This document shows positions 32,607 through 41,628 of a DNA stretch of 64,000 bases, piece by piece. The notes beneath the pieces were generated by a model, which did no database searches, was not told the DNA's origin, and worked only from the letters and a program-made list of their open reading frames with translations. Every line of letters begins with the position of its first letter. Position 1 is the stretch's first letter. The DNA is from Choricystis sp. odSpoLacu1. Its lineage: Eukaryota > Chlorophyta > Trebouxiophyceae. Where the stretch lies: contig OY253650.1 in NCBI GenBank assembly GCA_958009055.1, forward strand, positions 806,001-870,000. Reading direction: 5' to 3'. A program made the position numbers and the translations under genes.

Positions 32607-32766
32607 GGTGGGGGTGGCTGTGTGTTTGTGTGTGTGTGTGCCCACAGACAGGCCGCGCGTTTGCGTCCCGCTGCACGACACGTGAAGGGAATAGAAAAAA
32701 AAACGAATTCAACTTGGAACCAACTTCGACACTCTCGTCGACAAAAAAAACTCATCCTTCGCCACC

Positions 32767-33314
32767 ATGCAGCCTCTGCTGGGCCGGTCCGCCCCATCTG
32801 CTCGCCTCACGTCTCGCGTCGTGTCGGCTGCCGCAGCGACGTGAGTATGTTTGTGACTGTGTGGCTCTCCACGCCCAGACTCGCGTTTGCCGGCAGCATG
32901 CCGACTCACGCTCCCCTCCCTCCGCTCCCACACAGCGCCGCCATCTGTGCCGCCTTTGTGTATGGCACACACAAAGCAGAGGTGAGACTCGTGTGTGGGA
33001 AGATAGAGCAGCCGCGGAGGCCACACACACACGCAAAACCGCCTAGGTCAAAACAAACGACGCCCTACCCCTCCGCCCTCCCTCAGCACGCCCTCCACGC
33101 CACCCCGGCCGCCGCCCCCTTCCTGGCCCTGGCGGCCGCTGCCTGCCTCGCCATCATCCTGCCCCTGGTCGTGTACTGCGGCACCGCGTCAGAGTTTGGG
33201 ACTGATGTTCACCCTCTCACACCGTCTGGCTACAAAAAGGTCTTCCTGCGCACCTACGCCGCCGCCCACGCGGCGAGGGGGGCGGGTGGGCGAGTGCATG
33301 GCAAAGACTTGTGA
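32767..33314 (+). CDS. Small membrane protein, probably mitochondrial (115 aa)
   Basis: Three exons, 32767-32840, 32936-32981 and 33087-33314, join in matching phases. The N-terminus MQPLLGRSAPSARLTSRVVS is a likely mitochondrial presequence. A short hydrophobic stretch AAAATAAICAAFVYGTHKAE follows, then a clear membrane segment FLALAAAACLAIILPLVVYC. The C-terminus is soluble, with LTPSGYKKVFLRTYAAAHAA and a basic end. Size, targeting and single-pass topology fit a respiratory-complex accessory subunit, but I do not recognise it. Divergent from TOP6B (160 bp between starts). Confidence 0.62.
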
Positions 33315-33443
33315 GAGAGAGTCTGATGGGAGGGGGGCCTTGGTTGTTTTTGCACAGGGCGCGCCGTGAAGAAAAAAAACAGGGGTCTCTTGTTTTTTCC
33401 ACCCACCCACCGCACACCACCACCCCCACGGAAACAAAAATCA

Positions 33444-33490
33444 AAAGTGTTAGCTCATTATGAATAAAAAAAGAGGTAAAGTGTTAGCTC
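33444..33490. repeat. 13-bp direct repeat flanking an AT-rich block
   Basis: AAAGTGTTAGCTC occurs at 33444-33456 and 33478-33490, separated by 21 bp that are unusually A-rich for this locus. It lies in the 356-bp spacer between two convergent genes; nothing else is apparent in that spacer apart from GT-rich tracts. Confidence 0.8.
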
Positions 33491-33670
33491 GTGCATGTCG
33501 GGGAGGCGGGGGGGAGGAGGGCGGCCAAAACAACGAGTACAGGTGGGGTGGGGTGAGGTGTGTGTGTGTGTGTGTGTGGACGCGACGCCTCGCTCTCTCC
33601 GCCCCCCGGGGGACGCACACAAAGGAAAGGCAGGATGGTTTTTAGCTTCGGCAACGCATGATTTTCATTT

Positions 33671-34182
33671 TCACAACTCTTTCACCGCCTCCGTGTCGGA
33701 CGGCGAGAACGCCCACCTGCACGTGGGGCAGGTGTCGTGCGCCGCAAGCCAGCGCCCAACGCACGCGCCGCAAAATGTGTGGGTGCAGGGCAGGCGGGAG
33801 GGGGGGCCCCGCTCACCAAGCGTGCCCAGGCAGACGCCGCACTCAGCGTGGGGGGGGTGGGCGTGGGCGGCGCCAGCCTGTGTGGGTGGGAAGGGTGGGT
33901 GGAACGCGCGTTGGAGAGGGAGTGTTGCTTCCCGTCGGTCGGGGCGCGCAATTTGGCCTCGCACGCCCGCGCCCTCTCCAACCACCTGGACCCGTCACCC
34001 TTCTCCCAGCACACACCACCCATGCTCACCTTGACCAGCGCGTTGAGGGTGGCCGCCTTGACAAAGCGCCGCGGCGGCGGCGGCGGCGGCAGCGCGAGCG
34101 GGGCGGTCCCGGAGCCCGCGCGGGCGAGCGCACCCAGGAACATGGACAGCCAGCCTTGTTCCGGGTGTAGCTGTGTATGTGG

Positions 34183-34230
<48 letters not shown>

Positions 34231-34565
34231 TGGGGCGCGGGGGTGGAGGCGGGGCGGAGGGCGGGGCGGGGGCGGAGAGCAGGCGTGACGGGGCGACCCC
34301 ATGAGCGACGCTGTCGTGTCGGTGCCCTCCTGCACTCCACTGCGCCCCAGTCTCTCCGCCTTCCCTCATCCTCACCTGAACACCGGCGGCGTCATCAAAA
34401 TAGTCTCGCAGGTTGGGAGGGTCGACAAAGCCTGGGGTGGAGCGAAGGAGGAGGCGGTGAGCATTTGGCTAGCGGCAGCCTTTTTCTCAAATTCCACGCC
34501 GCCCGCCGCCACGCACCGTCGCCAAACGCCAGCTTCCACAGCGCGTTCAGCACGACGAGCAGCAT
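33671..34565 (-). CDS. RING-finger protein, likely E3 ubiquitin ligase (150 aa)
   Basis: Four exons, 34517-34565, 34376-34431, 34030-34170 and 33671-33877, join in consistent phases to a 150-residue protein ending in TGA. The C-terminal RING is CGVCLGTLGERGPPSRLPCT continuing to HTFCGACVGRWL and CPTCRW, a C3HC4 pattern. The N-terminal 80 residues start MLLVVLNALWKLAFGDGF and carry DPPNLRDYFDDAAGVQ and QGWLSMFLGALARAG. No membrane segment is clear beyond the weakly hydrophobic start. The second intron on the sense strand holds a long CA repeat. Substrate unknown. The first exon is short, so the start is the least certain part. Confidence 0.72.
34185..34229 (+). repeat. (GT)n microsatellite in an intron of the RING gene
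   Basis: About 22 GT units on the plus strand, that is (CA)n in the transcript, just upstream of a splice acceptor. Confidence 0.95.
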
Positions 34566-34828
34566 GGACTCTTAGGGGGGTGGGGGGCGTCCTCCACACA
34601 GCAGGCGCCCCCCGCACGTGAGCACGGAAAGAGAGGGAAGACAGCGTCGGGAAGTGTGGCCGCGAAAAAAAAACGTCTGTCTTGCCTTTCTACCTGTCGT
34701 TTCTCTCCCCGACCTCTCCCCTCCACAGTGATCGACCCACCGCCTGGTCACAGTCTGCAGCACATGCATCACAAAAGCACACAAAGCCAATCAATTTTAC
34801 ACACACACACCCAAAACAAACACAGCAC
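34566..34828. other. Spacer between the RING and TRM5 genes
   Basis: 263 bp between two minus-strand genes, so it holds the RING gene promoter and the TRM5 3' end. A CA-rich stretch lies at 34,797-34,812. I see no gene. Confidence 0.5.
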
Positions 34829-36329
34829 TCACTCCGCCACGCGCGCCCGCTTGGCCACCGGGTCCCCCTCCCCCGCCACCCCCACCCCCCGCGGCAGCCT
34901 GAACGACAGGCACCACATGTGCTTGTTGGGCGCCACGTCGCGCACCAGGTGCATGGTGGGGTGCGAGTCGGGGGGGAGGCAAGGCACCCCCAGCGCAGAC
35001 GCCGCGCGCGCCGCGATCGTGGCTTCCTCGCCCGCCCTGGCGAACGCGTACACGTGGATGAGGGGTAAAGGGTATCCCTCGGGGTAGAGGGACGGGTTTA
35101 ATGACCCAACAAACGCGTCCAAAAACTCTGGGGCCGCGGCGGGCAGGTTGAGAATCGCGTGATCGAACTTGACCCCGGTCCGCGGTGGCGGCGGCAGTGG
35201 AGGCTTGGGCGGCGGCGGCCCAGCTGTGGCGGTGGATGGTGCGGCAGTGGTGGCAGCGCCCGCCTCGCCGGCCTCCTCCCCACCAAACACACGCCCCCAC
35301 GCGACCCCGCCATCCCCCCCCCCCACACGCCCGCACAAAGTCCCGCCCATCCGCGCACGTCGACCGCACCGTGTGCACCACCTTGTTGCGGGCCACGTTG
35401 GCGGCCAGCCAGTGGTGGGAGGCGGGGTTGAGGTCATTCGCATAAACGCGGATGCCCGCCCTTCCCGCAGGCACAGCAAACGGCCCCACCCCCGCCATGA
35501 CGTCCACCACGACGTCGGCAGGTGAGAACAGGCCCACCATCCTCGCGTGTTCCGTCTCCAGGCGGGAGTTCCAGTAGACGTGGCGATAGTCCAGGGTGAA
35601 GCGCGCGCCGTGCTGAGTCACGGTGGTCACCGTGTCGTCCTCCCCCGCCAGCACCTCCATGTCGAACACGCGGAACTCGTTGGTGATGGTGCCCAGCTTG
35701 TTGACCACGGTGCGCAGGCCCGGGTTTTTGTCGAGCAGGACTCTCGCGATGGCGTGGCGGTGGGGGGAGTGCTCTGGCCTTAAATTCACATGGGCAATGT
35801 GGCCCACCGTCTCAAACGCAGAGGGAGGCGTCACGCCGGGGGGGAGCAGGGCTGCCAAAACTGCGTCCGCCGACAGGTGGGCGTAGGTCAGGGTGAGGGT
35901 GTGGGTGGTGGGCGTTGCGTGAGCGGCGGTGACAGCGGCCGCGGCGCGCTCTGGTAAAGCGTCCACCTCTTCTTTCAGCAGGATCAAGCGATGGCTGTCG
36001 TTCCCATCGCCAGCCTTCACAACACAAGGCTGTTTGGGCACGTCCAGCGTGTGGCCGCGCAACGCTTTGAGCAGGGGTGCGGTCGCACGCGTGTCGACGC
36101 GCAGCGCGGGCACGACCCGGGTGCGGGTGAAGGCGTCCCGGTTGAGCTCTGTGGGTGGAAGCGGCGCCTCTGTGTCGCCAGCAGGGTGGGGGGTCACCAT
36201 GGCGGCAGTGGCGGCCAGGCGGCGGCAGGGGGGCGGCGGCGGAAGGGGCGGCGCGCGCAGTGCGAACGAGGGCGCGGCCCGCCACAGGCAGCGAGTCAAG
36301 CGCAGGACTGTGCGTAGGCGGCCAGCCAT
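34829..36329 (-). CDS. TRM5: tRNA (guanine37-N1)-methyltransferase TRM5
   Basis: TRM5 makes m1G37 in tRNA anticodon loops, preventing frameshifts. One exon. The start MAGRLRTVLRLTRCLWRAAP is a strong mitochondrial presequence; an internal Met (ATAAMVTPHP) could give a cytosolic form. Core motifs: FETVGHIAHVNLRPEHSPHR, KLGTITNEFRVFDMEVLAGE, FTLDYRHVYWNSRLETEHAR, the SAM motif VVDVMAGVGPFAVPAGRAG and YANDLNPASHHWL. After GRDFVRA an inserted linker precedes FDHAILNLPAAAPEFLDAF, with the catalytic NLPA. The frame changes by one base in that linker at a run of about 12 C on the plus strand (35308-35319). Removing one base gives 499 residues (human 509). Stop TGA. Confidence 0.93.
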
Positions 36330-36447
36330 GCACGGTGGAAATGCGGGGTGGTGGTGGGGGGGGGGAGGGGAGGCACGCGCGCTCCCCGCGCAAAATGCAG
36401 TCGGCTAGTGGAGCCGACACAAATTTCAACGTGCTGTTCACTCTTCC

Positions 36448-37347
36448 ATGGATTTCGACGACCCCACCGTCTCGGTGGCCGCCTTCACCCCAGACGGCGA
36501 CGCGTGGGACGCGCCCGCCTACGCCCTGGTGGAACGCTCAGGCCAAGAGCTGCCGCGTGTCCGCGTGTGCGACGGCGACGCGGTGTGGACCGCGGCCGAC
36601 GTCGCGCCCCCGCCCGATGCGCCCCCGGGGTGGACGGACGCAGTCGAGGGCGTGCTGCTGGGGCGGCTGCGGGGTGGTGCTCTGACCGCTACCCGGGCGG
36701 CTGGCGGTGGCGTGCGTGCAGCCCTCACGTGGCCCGCGTCGTGCGACGCGCCCGCGGGCGTCAAACTCAAAACCGTGCTCGACTTCACTCCCGACCCCGA
36801 CGGCGGTCGGTCCGACCGCCGCGCCATTCTGACGGCCGCCCTGACCGGCGCCGATGCGGCGGGGCGGGCGGCGGCCGAGCTGGCGAGGCAGTGTGGAGAC
36901 CTGGCGGCCGAGGCGGCGGCCGCCAACGCGAGAGTCACTGCCATGGGGCAAGCCCGCGACCATGATGAAGCCGACCTGTTTCTGCGGTTCTCCAAAGTGC
37001 TCAACACAAAAAAAGCCAAGGCGGCCGAATGGAAGGCGAGGGCGGAGGCGGCGGAAGCACAGTTGGCGGGGCGCGGCGCGGCGCCACCCGGCGGCGCGTC
37101 GGCGGAGGTGCCGCCCTCGCCCGCCCTGGACACCCAGCTGGATTCGCCCTCGGGCGACACCGGGGAAGCTGGCGACGGCGTGGGGCCGACCGCGACGGGC
37201 GTGGACGGCGTGCCCTCGACTGCGGAGGGTGGCGGCGGAGGCGAGGAGACGGAACCGGTGGATGGCGATGTGCTCGACGACAACGATTCAGCCGACCACC
37301 ACGACAACGGCGCCGACACGGAGGACGATGCCGCCATGATGGCGTGA
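36448..37347 (+). CDS. XRCC4-like non-homologous end-joining protein
   Basis: A 299-residue single-exon protein. The first 125 residues are beta-rich (MDFDDPTVSVAAFTPDGDAW, VEGVLLGRLRGG). A helical segment follows with the motif LFLRFSKVLNTKKAKAAEWK, matching the XRCC4 coiled-coil signature (RFxxxLNxKKxKI). The tail is long, acidic and disordered (GDVLDDNDSADHHDN), as in XRCC4 proteins. XRCC4 scaffolds DNA ligase IV in double-strand-break joining. The head domain has low identity, so the call rests mainly on architecture and the helix motif. It is divergent from TRM5 (118 bp). Alternatively it could be another XRCC4-superfamily member such as PAXX or SAS6-like, but the helix motif favours XRCC4. 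Confidence 0.6.
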   Translation: MDFDDPTVSVAAFTPDGDAWDAPAYALVERSGQELPRVRVCDGDAVWTAADVAPPPDAPPGWTDAVEGVLLGRLRGGALTATRAAGGGVRAALTWPASCDAPAGVKLKTVLDFTPDPDGGRSDRRAILTAALTGADAAGRAAAELARQCGDLAAEAAAANARVTAMGQARDHDEADLFLRFSKVLNTKKAKAAEWKARAEAAEAQLAGRGAAPPGGASAEVPPSPALDTQLDSPSGDTGEAGDGVGPTATGVDGVPSTAEGGGGGEETEPVDGDVLDDNDSADHHDNGADTEDDAAMMA

Positions 37348-37670
37348 GACAGGGGATACGTGGGCGGGTATGTGTTTTGGGGGGGGGAGGGGGTCCGGAC
37401 AAACTGCATAACTCAACAAAGAGGGGGAAAGGTGAACAAGCAGCCAGCGACGAGGGGGGGAGCGGCGGGGGAGGGGCAATAGGCCTCCCCCCGCCCCGCC
37501 ACCTCCTCGTGTAAGCGAAAAAAAAAAAAAAAAAAAACACGCCTAGCGAAAAGCAAAAGAAGTCTCAGTGTGTTGTTTTAGGGGGTGGTGTGTTGGTTGG
37601 GGGTGGGGGGGGGGGGGGGGGGGGGTCGCGCGTCCCAAAAGAAAAAAAAACATCTCTCTCTCTCTCCACA
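37348..37670. other. Homopolymer-rich spacer between convergent genes
   Basis: 323 bp between the ends of the XRCC4-like and phosphorylase genes. It contains A20 at 37518-37537 and G21 at 37605-37625, plus GGGGGGGGAGGGGG near 37,380. No gene is visible. The A run is not at a plus-strand gene end with other retroposon hallmarks. Confidence 0.6.
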
Positions 37671-40600
37671 TCACTTGGCCGGCAGCGGCGTCGGCACCAC
37701 CCCCCAAATCTCGATCGCGTACTGGTGAATCGTGCGGTCGCTTGAAAACTGGCCGGACGTCGCCGCCATGACGATGGAGCGGCGCGTCCATTCGTCGGCG
37801 TCGCGGTAGCACGCGTCGGCGTCCGCCTGCGCGTCGAGGTAGCTCGCGAAATCATTCGCCACCAGGAACCAGTCGTTGCCTTTGGCCATGTCGGACACGT
37901 TGTCCACCAGCTCCTGCAGGTAGGCTTGGTCGCCGTACACGCCGGCGGAGATGTCGGCCAGGGCGGCCAGGAAGCGCGGGTCGTAGTCCTTGAAGTTTTT
38001 ACGCTCCTCACGCAGGCGCGGCACGTCGGCGGCATCCACCCCAAAGATGAACAGATTCTCGGCGCCCGCCTCCTCCGCGATCTCCACGTTGGCGCCGTCC
38101 ATGGTGCCGATGATCAAAGACCCATTCATCGCGAACTTCATGTTGGACGTGCCCGACGCTTCGGTGCCGGCCGTGGAGATGTGCTGGGACAGCTCCGCCG
38201 CCGGGATGAGGACTTCGGCCAGGGAGACGTTGTAGTCGGGGACGAAGGCGACCTGAGTGGGGTGGGGGTGGGTGGGGGTGAGAAGCCTCGCTTCGCGTCC
38301 TCTCTCTCTCGCCTCCCTCTCTTACCCCTTTCCCCACCCCTCCCTCTCTCTGCCCACCTTCAGCAAGTCCCCCACCTCCTCGTCCGCGTTCACCACCGCC
38401 GCCACCGCCGTCACCAGCCGCACAATCTTCTTGGCCGCCCGGTAGGCCGACGCCGCCTTGCCCCCAAACACGACCGCGCGCGGCGTCATGGCCGCCCGCT
38501 CCGCCGGCGTCGCCGCCTTGATGGCTTTGTAGCGCACAATGACGGACAGAATGTTCATCAGCTGACGCTTGTACTCGTGGATGCGTTTGATCTGAATGTC
38601 AAACATGGCGCTGACAGGGAGGGCCACCCCGGTCAGAGCCTCCACCTTGGCCGCCAGGCGGGCCTTGTTGTCGCGCTTGACCGCCGCCCAGCGCGCCCGG
38701 AAGGCGGGGTCGTCCGCCAGGGGGGCCAGGCCGGCCAGCAGGGAGGCGTCCCTGGCCCACGCGTCGGTGCCGAGCCCCGCGCTGATCAGCGCCGCCAGCC
38801 CGGTGTTGCAGAACGCCAGCCAGCGGCGCGGGGTGACGCCGTTGGTCTTGTTCTGGAACTTGTCCGGGGTCAGCGCGTAAAAGTCGGAGAACAGGTCGTC
38901 GACGAGGATCTGGGAGTGGATGGCCGCGACACCGTTGACCGCGCGCGACCCCACGATCGCCAGGTGCGCCATGTTGACCAGCTTGACTCCCGGCTCCCAC
39001 GCGTTCTCCACCAGCACGCCCGTCTTGTTGAGGGCGGCTTCGATGGCCACCTCCACGGGGTCGGGCTTGGGGGCGGCGGTGGCAGCGTCAGCGGCCGCAG
39101 CCGCGTCGCCCGCTTTCGTCGCGGCCGCCGGCTTGGCCGCCGCCTCGGCCGCCGCTTTGGCGGCCTCCGCCTCCACCACCTTCTTGACGTCGGCCTCGAT
39201 CTTGGGGCGCAGGGAGGCGCGCCACTCGGCGTCGATGCGCTGCACGATTTCGTAGCAGCGCGGGAGGAGCGCCCCGAACACAGCGACGGGCCACTTTTCG
39301 AGAGCCTCGGGCATCACCGTGTGGTTGGTGAACGCCAGGCACGCCTTGGTGACGCGCCACGCGGCCTCCCAGGCCAGGCCCTGCTCATCCATGAGCAGGC
39401 GCATGAGTTCAGCGACGGCGACGGTGGGGTGGGTGTCGTTGAGCTGGAACACAGCAGACTCGGGGAGCGTGTCCCAGGCCGACGTCCCCACGCGCGCCAC
39501 GTGGCGCGCCAGCGCGTCCTGCAGGGAGGCAGACACAAAGAAGTACTGCTGCTTCAGGCGCAGCAGCTTGCCGTCCTCGGTGGCGTCGTTGGGGTACAGA
39601 ACGGCCGAGATCTCCGCGGCGCGGCGCGCGGAGTCCACCGCATCCACAAAACGACCCTCGTTGAACGCCGCCAAATCCAGCTCCGTGGGCGGCACCGCCT
39701 CCCACAGGCGCAGGTTGCCGACGGTGGGGGTGCGGTAGCCGGGGACGGGGGTGTCGTAGGCCTGGGCAAAGACGGTGTCGGCGGGGGTCCAGACGCCGTT
39801 GTTCACACTCCCCCCAAACCCGACCGAGTAGCGCACGCCGTCGCGCCGCACCTCCCACGGGTTGCCGTCCTGCAGCCAGACGTCGGGCAGCTCGCGCTGG
39901 CGCCCCCCGGCATCCAGGGCCTGGCGGAACATGCCGTACTTGTAGCGGATGCCGTAGCCCCAGCCCGGGAGGTCGAGCGTGGCCATCGAGTCGAGGAAGC
40001 ACGCGGCAAGGCGGCCCAGGCCGCCGTTGCCGAGGGACGCGTTCTGTTCGGCGTCGGCCAGGTCTTCCATGGTGTAGCCGAGGGACTGAGTGGTGGGTGG
40101 GGTGGGTGTGGGTGGGTGAGAGGGTGGGGGGCGGGGGGGGGGAGGGTGGATCGAACGACCCTCGATCTCCGCCCCTTCTTTTCAAACTCACCCGCACCGC
40201 CTCCGCGTAAGAGCCCTCCAGCCCCAGGTTGTACACCGCGTTTGTGAGGGAGCGGCCCATGAGGAACTCGGCGGACAGGTAGTAGACGTGCTTGGCGCCG
40301 ACAGAGCTGTGGTGTGGTCCGGGGAGAGGGAGGGTTGGTCGGTGTTTGCCCAGGGCGCCCCATGGCGCGCGCGCGTTGCCCCTGCGAAACGAGCCGCCCT
40401 CCCCCCCCCCGCCCCCCCGCTAAACGGTCAGCCGCCCCCCACGCCCCCAGCGGAGACGAGGGCGACCACCCCGTCCGCCTGGCGCCACCATCGCGGCCGC
40501 GGTCGCGCCGTCGGCGGGCCGTGCACCGCGCGCGAGCGGTGGTCAACGCTTCGCGCCCCCTTTTTTTGTGCATCCCCGCCTGCCCGCGCCGCTCTCTCCC

Positions 40601-40938
40601 CCCCTTCTCCTCCCCCCATCTCCCCCTCCCCACACTCACTCCCAGTGCGCCTGCGTCGCGTTGCGGCGCTCGATGACGCGGTCGCGCACGGAGGCGGCGA
40701 CCGCGCGGTACGCGGCGCGCGACGACAGCGGGTCGCCGGGGGCGGCCCCCACGCCAAACTCCAGGTTGCGCGCGATTTCGACGGCCAGGGAGGGCGCGTC
40801 CGTGGGGAGAGGCGGGGGCGGGGGGACCAACGCGTGGGTGGAAGGCGCGGCGGAGCGGCGGTCGGGGGTCAGCACAGCGACGGCCACGCGGCGGGGGGCG
40901 CGCACGGGGCGGCGGACGGTGGGAGCGCCCAGCCGCAT
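37671..40938 (-). CDS. Alpha-1,4-glucan (starch) phosphorylase, plastid-targeted
   Basis: Glucan phosphorylase releases glucose-1-phosphate from starch. Four exons: 40640-40938, 40192-40306, 38358-40085 and 37671-38252, giving 907 residues. The Arg-rich start (MRLGAPTVRRPVRAPRRVAV) is a plastid transit peptide. Core motifs: VYYLSAEFLMGRSLTNAVYN, NASLGNGGLGRLAACFLDS, GYGIRYKYGMFRQ, FQLNDTHPTVAVAELMRLL, NKTNGVTPRRWL, IHEYKRQLMNIL and the PLP-lysine segment GTSNMKFAMNGSLIIGTMDG. Between RPKIEADVKKVV and VKLVNMAHLAIVGS sits an Ala/Lys-rich insertion (about residues 437-485) where plastidic plant Pho1 carries its own insertion. Stop TGA. Confidence 0.96.
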
Positions 40939-41206
40939 GGTGTGGAGAGAGGGGTGTGTGTGTGGAGGGGGTGGAGAGAGAGGGAAATAGCGCTTCCAAA
41001 GAAAACGAGAGAGAAGAGTGACCCAAAGCGCGCACTTTTTTGACACGCCCGTTCATGTTTCTCTTCATCATCGTCCGTGTGTGAAAATGTGGGCGCGCTA
41101 CAGAGTGGGGGTGGGGGCAAATCAAATCATGGCACACCCACACCCTGGCAAATGAAGCACCGATGGAAAAAGAGGGGGGGGGGGGGGGCTGGTGTGGGGT
41201 GGTGAC

Positions 41207-41232
41207 CATGGTTTTTGAAAACCATGACGTCA
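41207..41232. promoter_or_regulatory. 20-bp palindrome abutting a CRE/bZIP site upstream of phosphorylase
   Basis: CATGGTTTT and AAAACCATG form perfect 9-bp arms around TG at 41207-41226. TGACGTCA, the consensus palindrome for CREB/ATF-type and plant C-box bZIP factors, overlaps its end at 41225-41232. The pair lies about 270 bp upstream of the phosphorylase start, in a 690-bp region without genes. Regulation is inferred from motif and position only. Confidence 0.4.
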
Positions 41233-41320
41233 AGTTTGGGATGAAAAAGGGAGAAAAATCGAAATCATCGGAATAGAGGGGGTGCGAAACTCAATCAAGC
41301 AAAAATGGGTCGAGACTTCC

Positions 41321-41402
41321 GGGGGGGGGGGGGGGGGGGCAAGATGAAAAACAACGATGCAAGAGGCGGGGGCTGCAGTGGCGGGGGGGGGGGGGGGGGG
41401 GG
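41321..41402. repeat. Two long poly-G tracts (G19, about G20)
   Basis: G runs at 41321-41339 and 41383-41402, with a shorter G13-type run near 41,175-41,188 and a C run near 41,417. They are strong G-quadruplex candidates on the plus strand, upstream of the phosphorylase gene and just past the 3' end of the WD40 gene. No coding sequence spans them. Confidence 0.85.
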
Positions 41403-41628
41403 CGACACGCGCGCCCCCCCCCCCTGTCGTGCAGCGCACGCCTCTTGGCTCGCCTGTGTGTGGCGCACCACCGAGAAGAGCAATGGAAACACACTCAAAA
41501 AAACGCAATGAACGCCCCAGGCGTGTGTGTTTGCGTGTGGGAACAAAGCAGGGGAGCACGGGAAAAAGTAAAACCAAAAACAAAAACGCGGCGCTCAGAG
41601 AAAAGAGAGAGCAGAGAAACACGCCGAA

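Noticed and set aside
37510..37540. A20 tract as evidence for a processed retrocopy
   Set aside because: No target-site duplication is seen and the phosphorylase and XRCC4-like genes are not retrocopies; the phosphorylase has introns and the tract is in the wrong place for its tail.
37926..40247. A 773-codon plus-strand open frame opposite the phosphorylase gene
   Set aside because: Antisense of a clearly conserved exon; no recognisable protein features.
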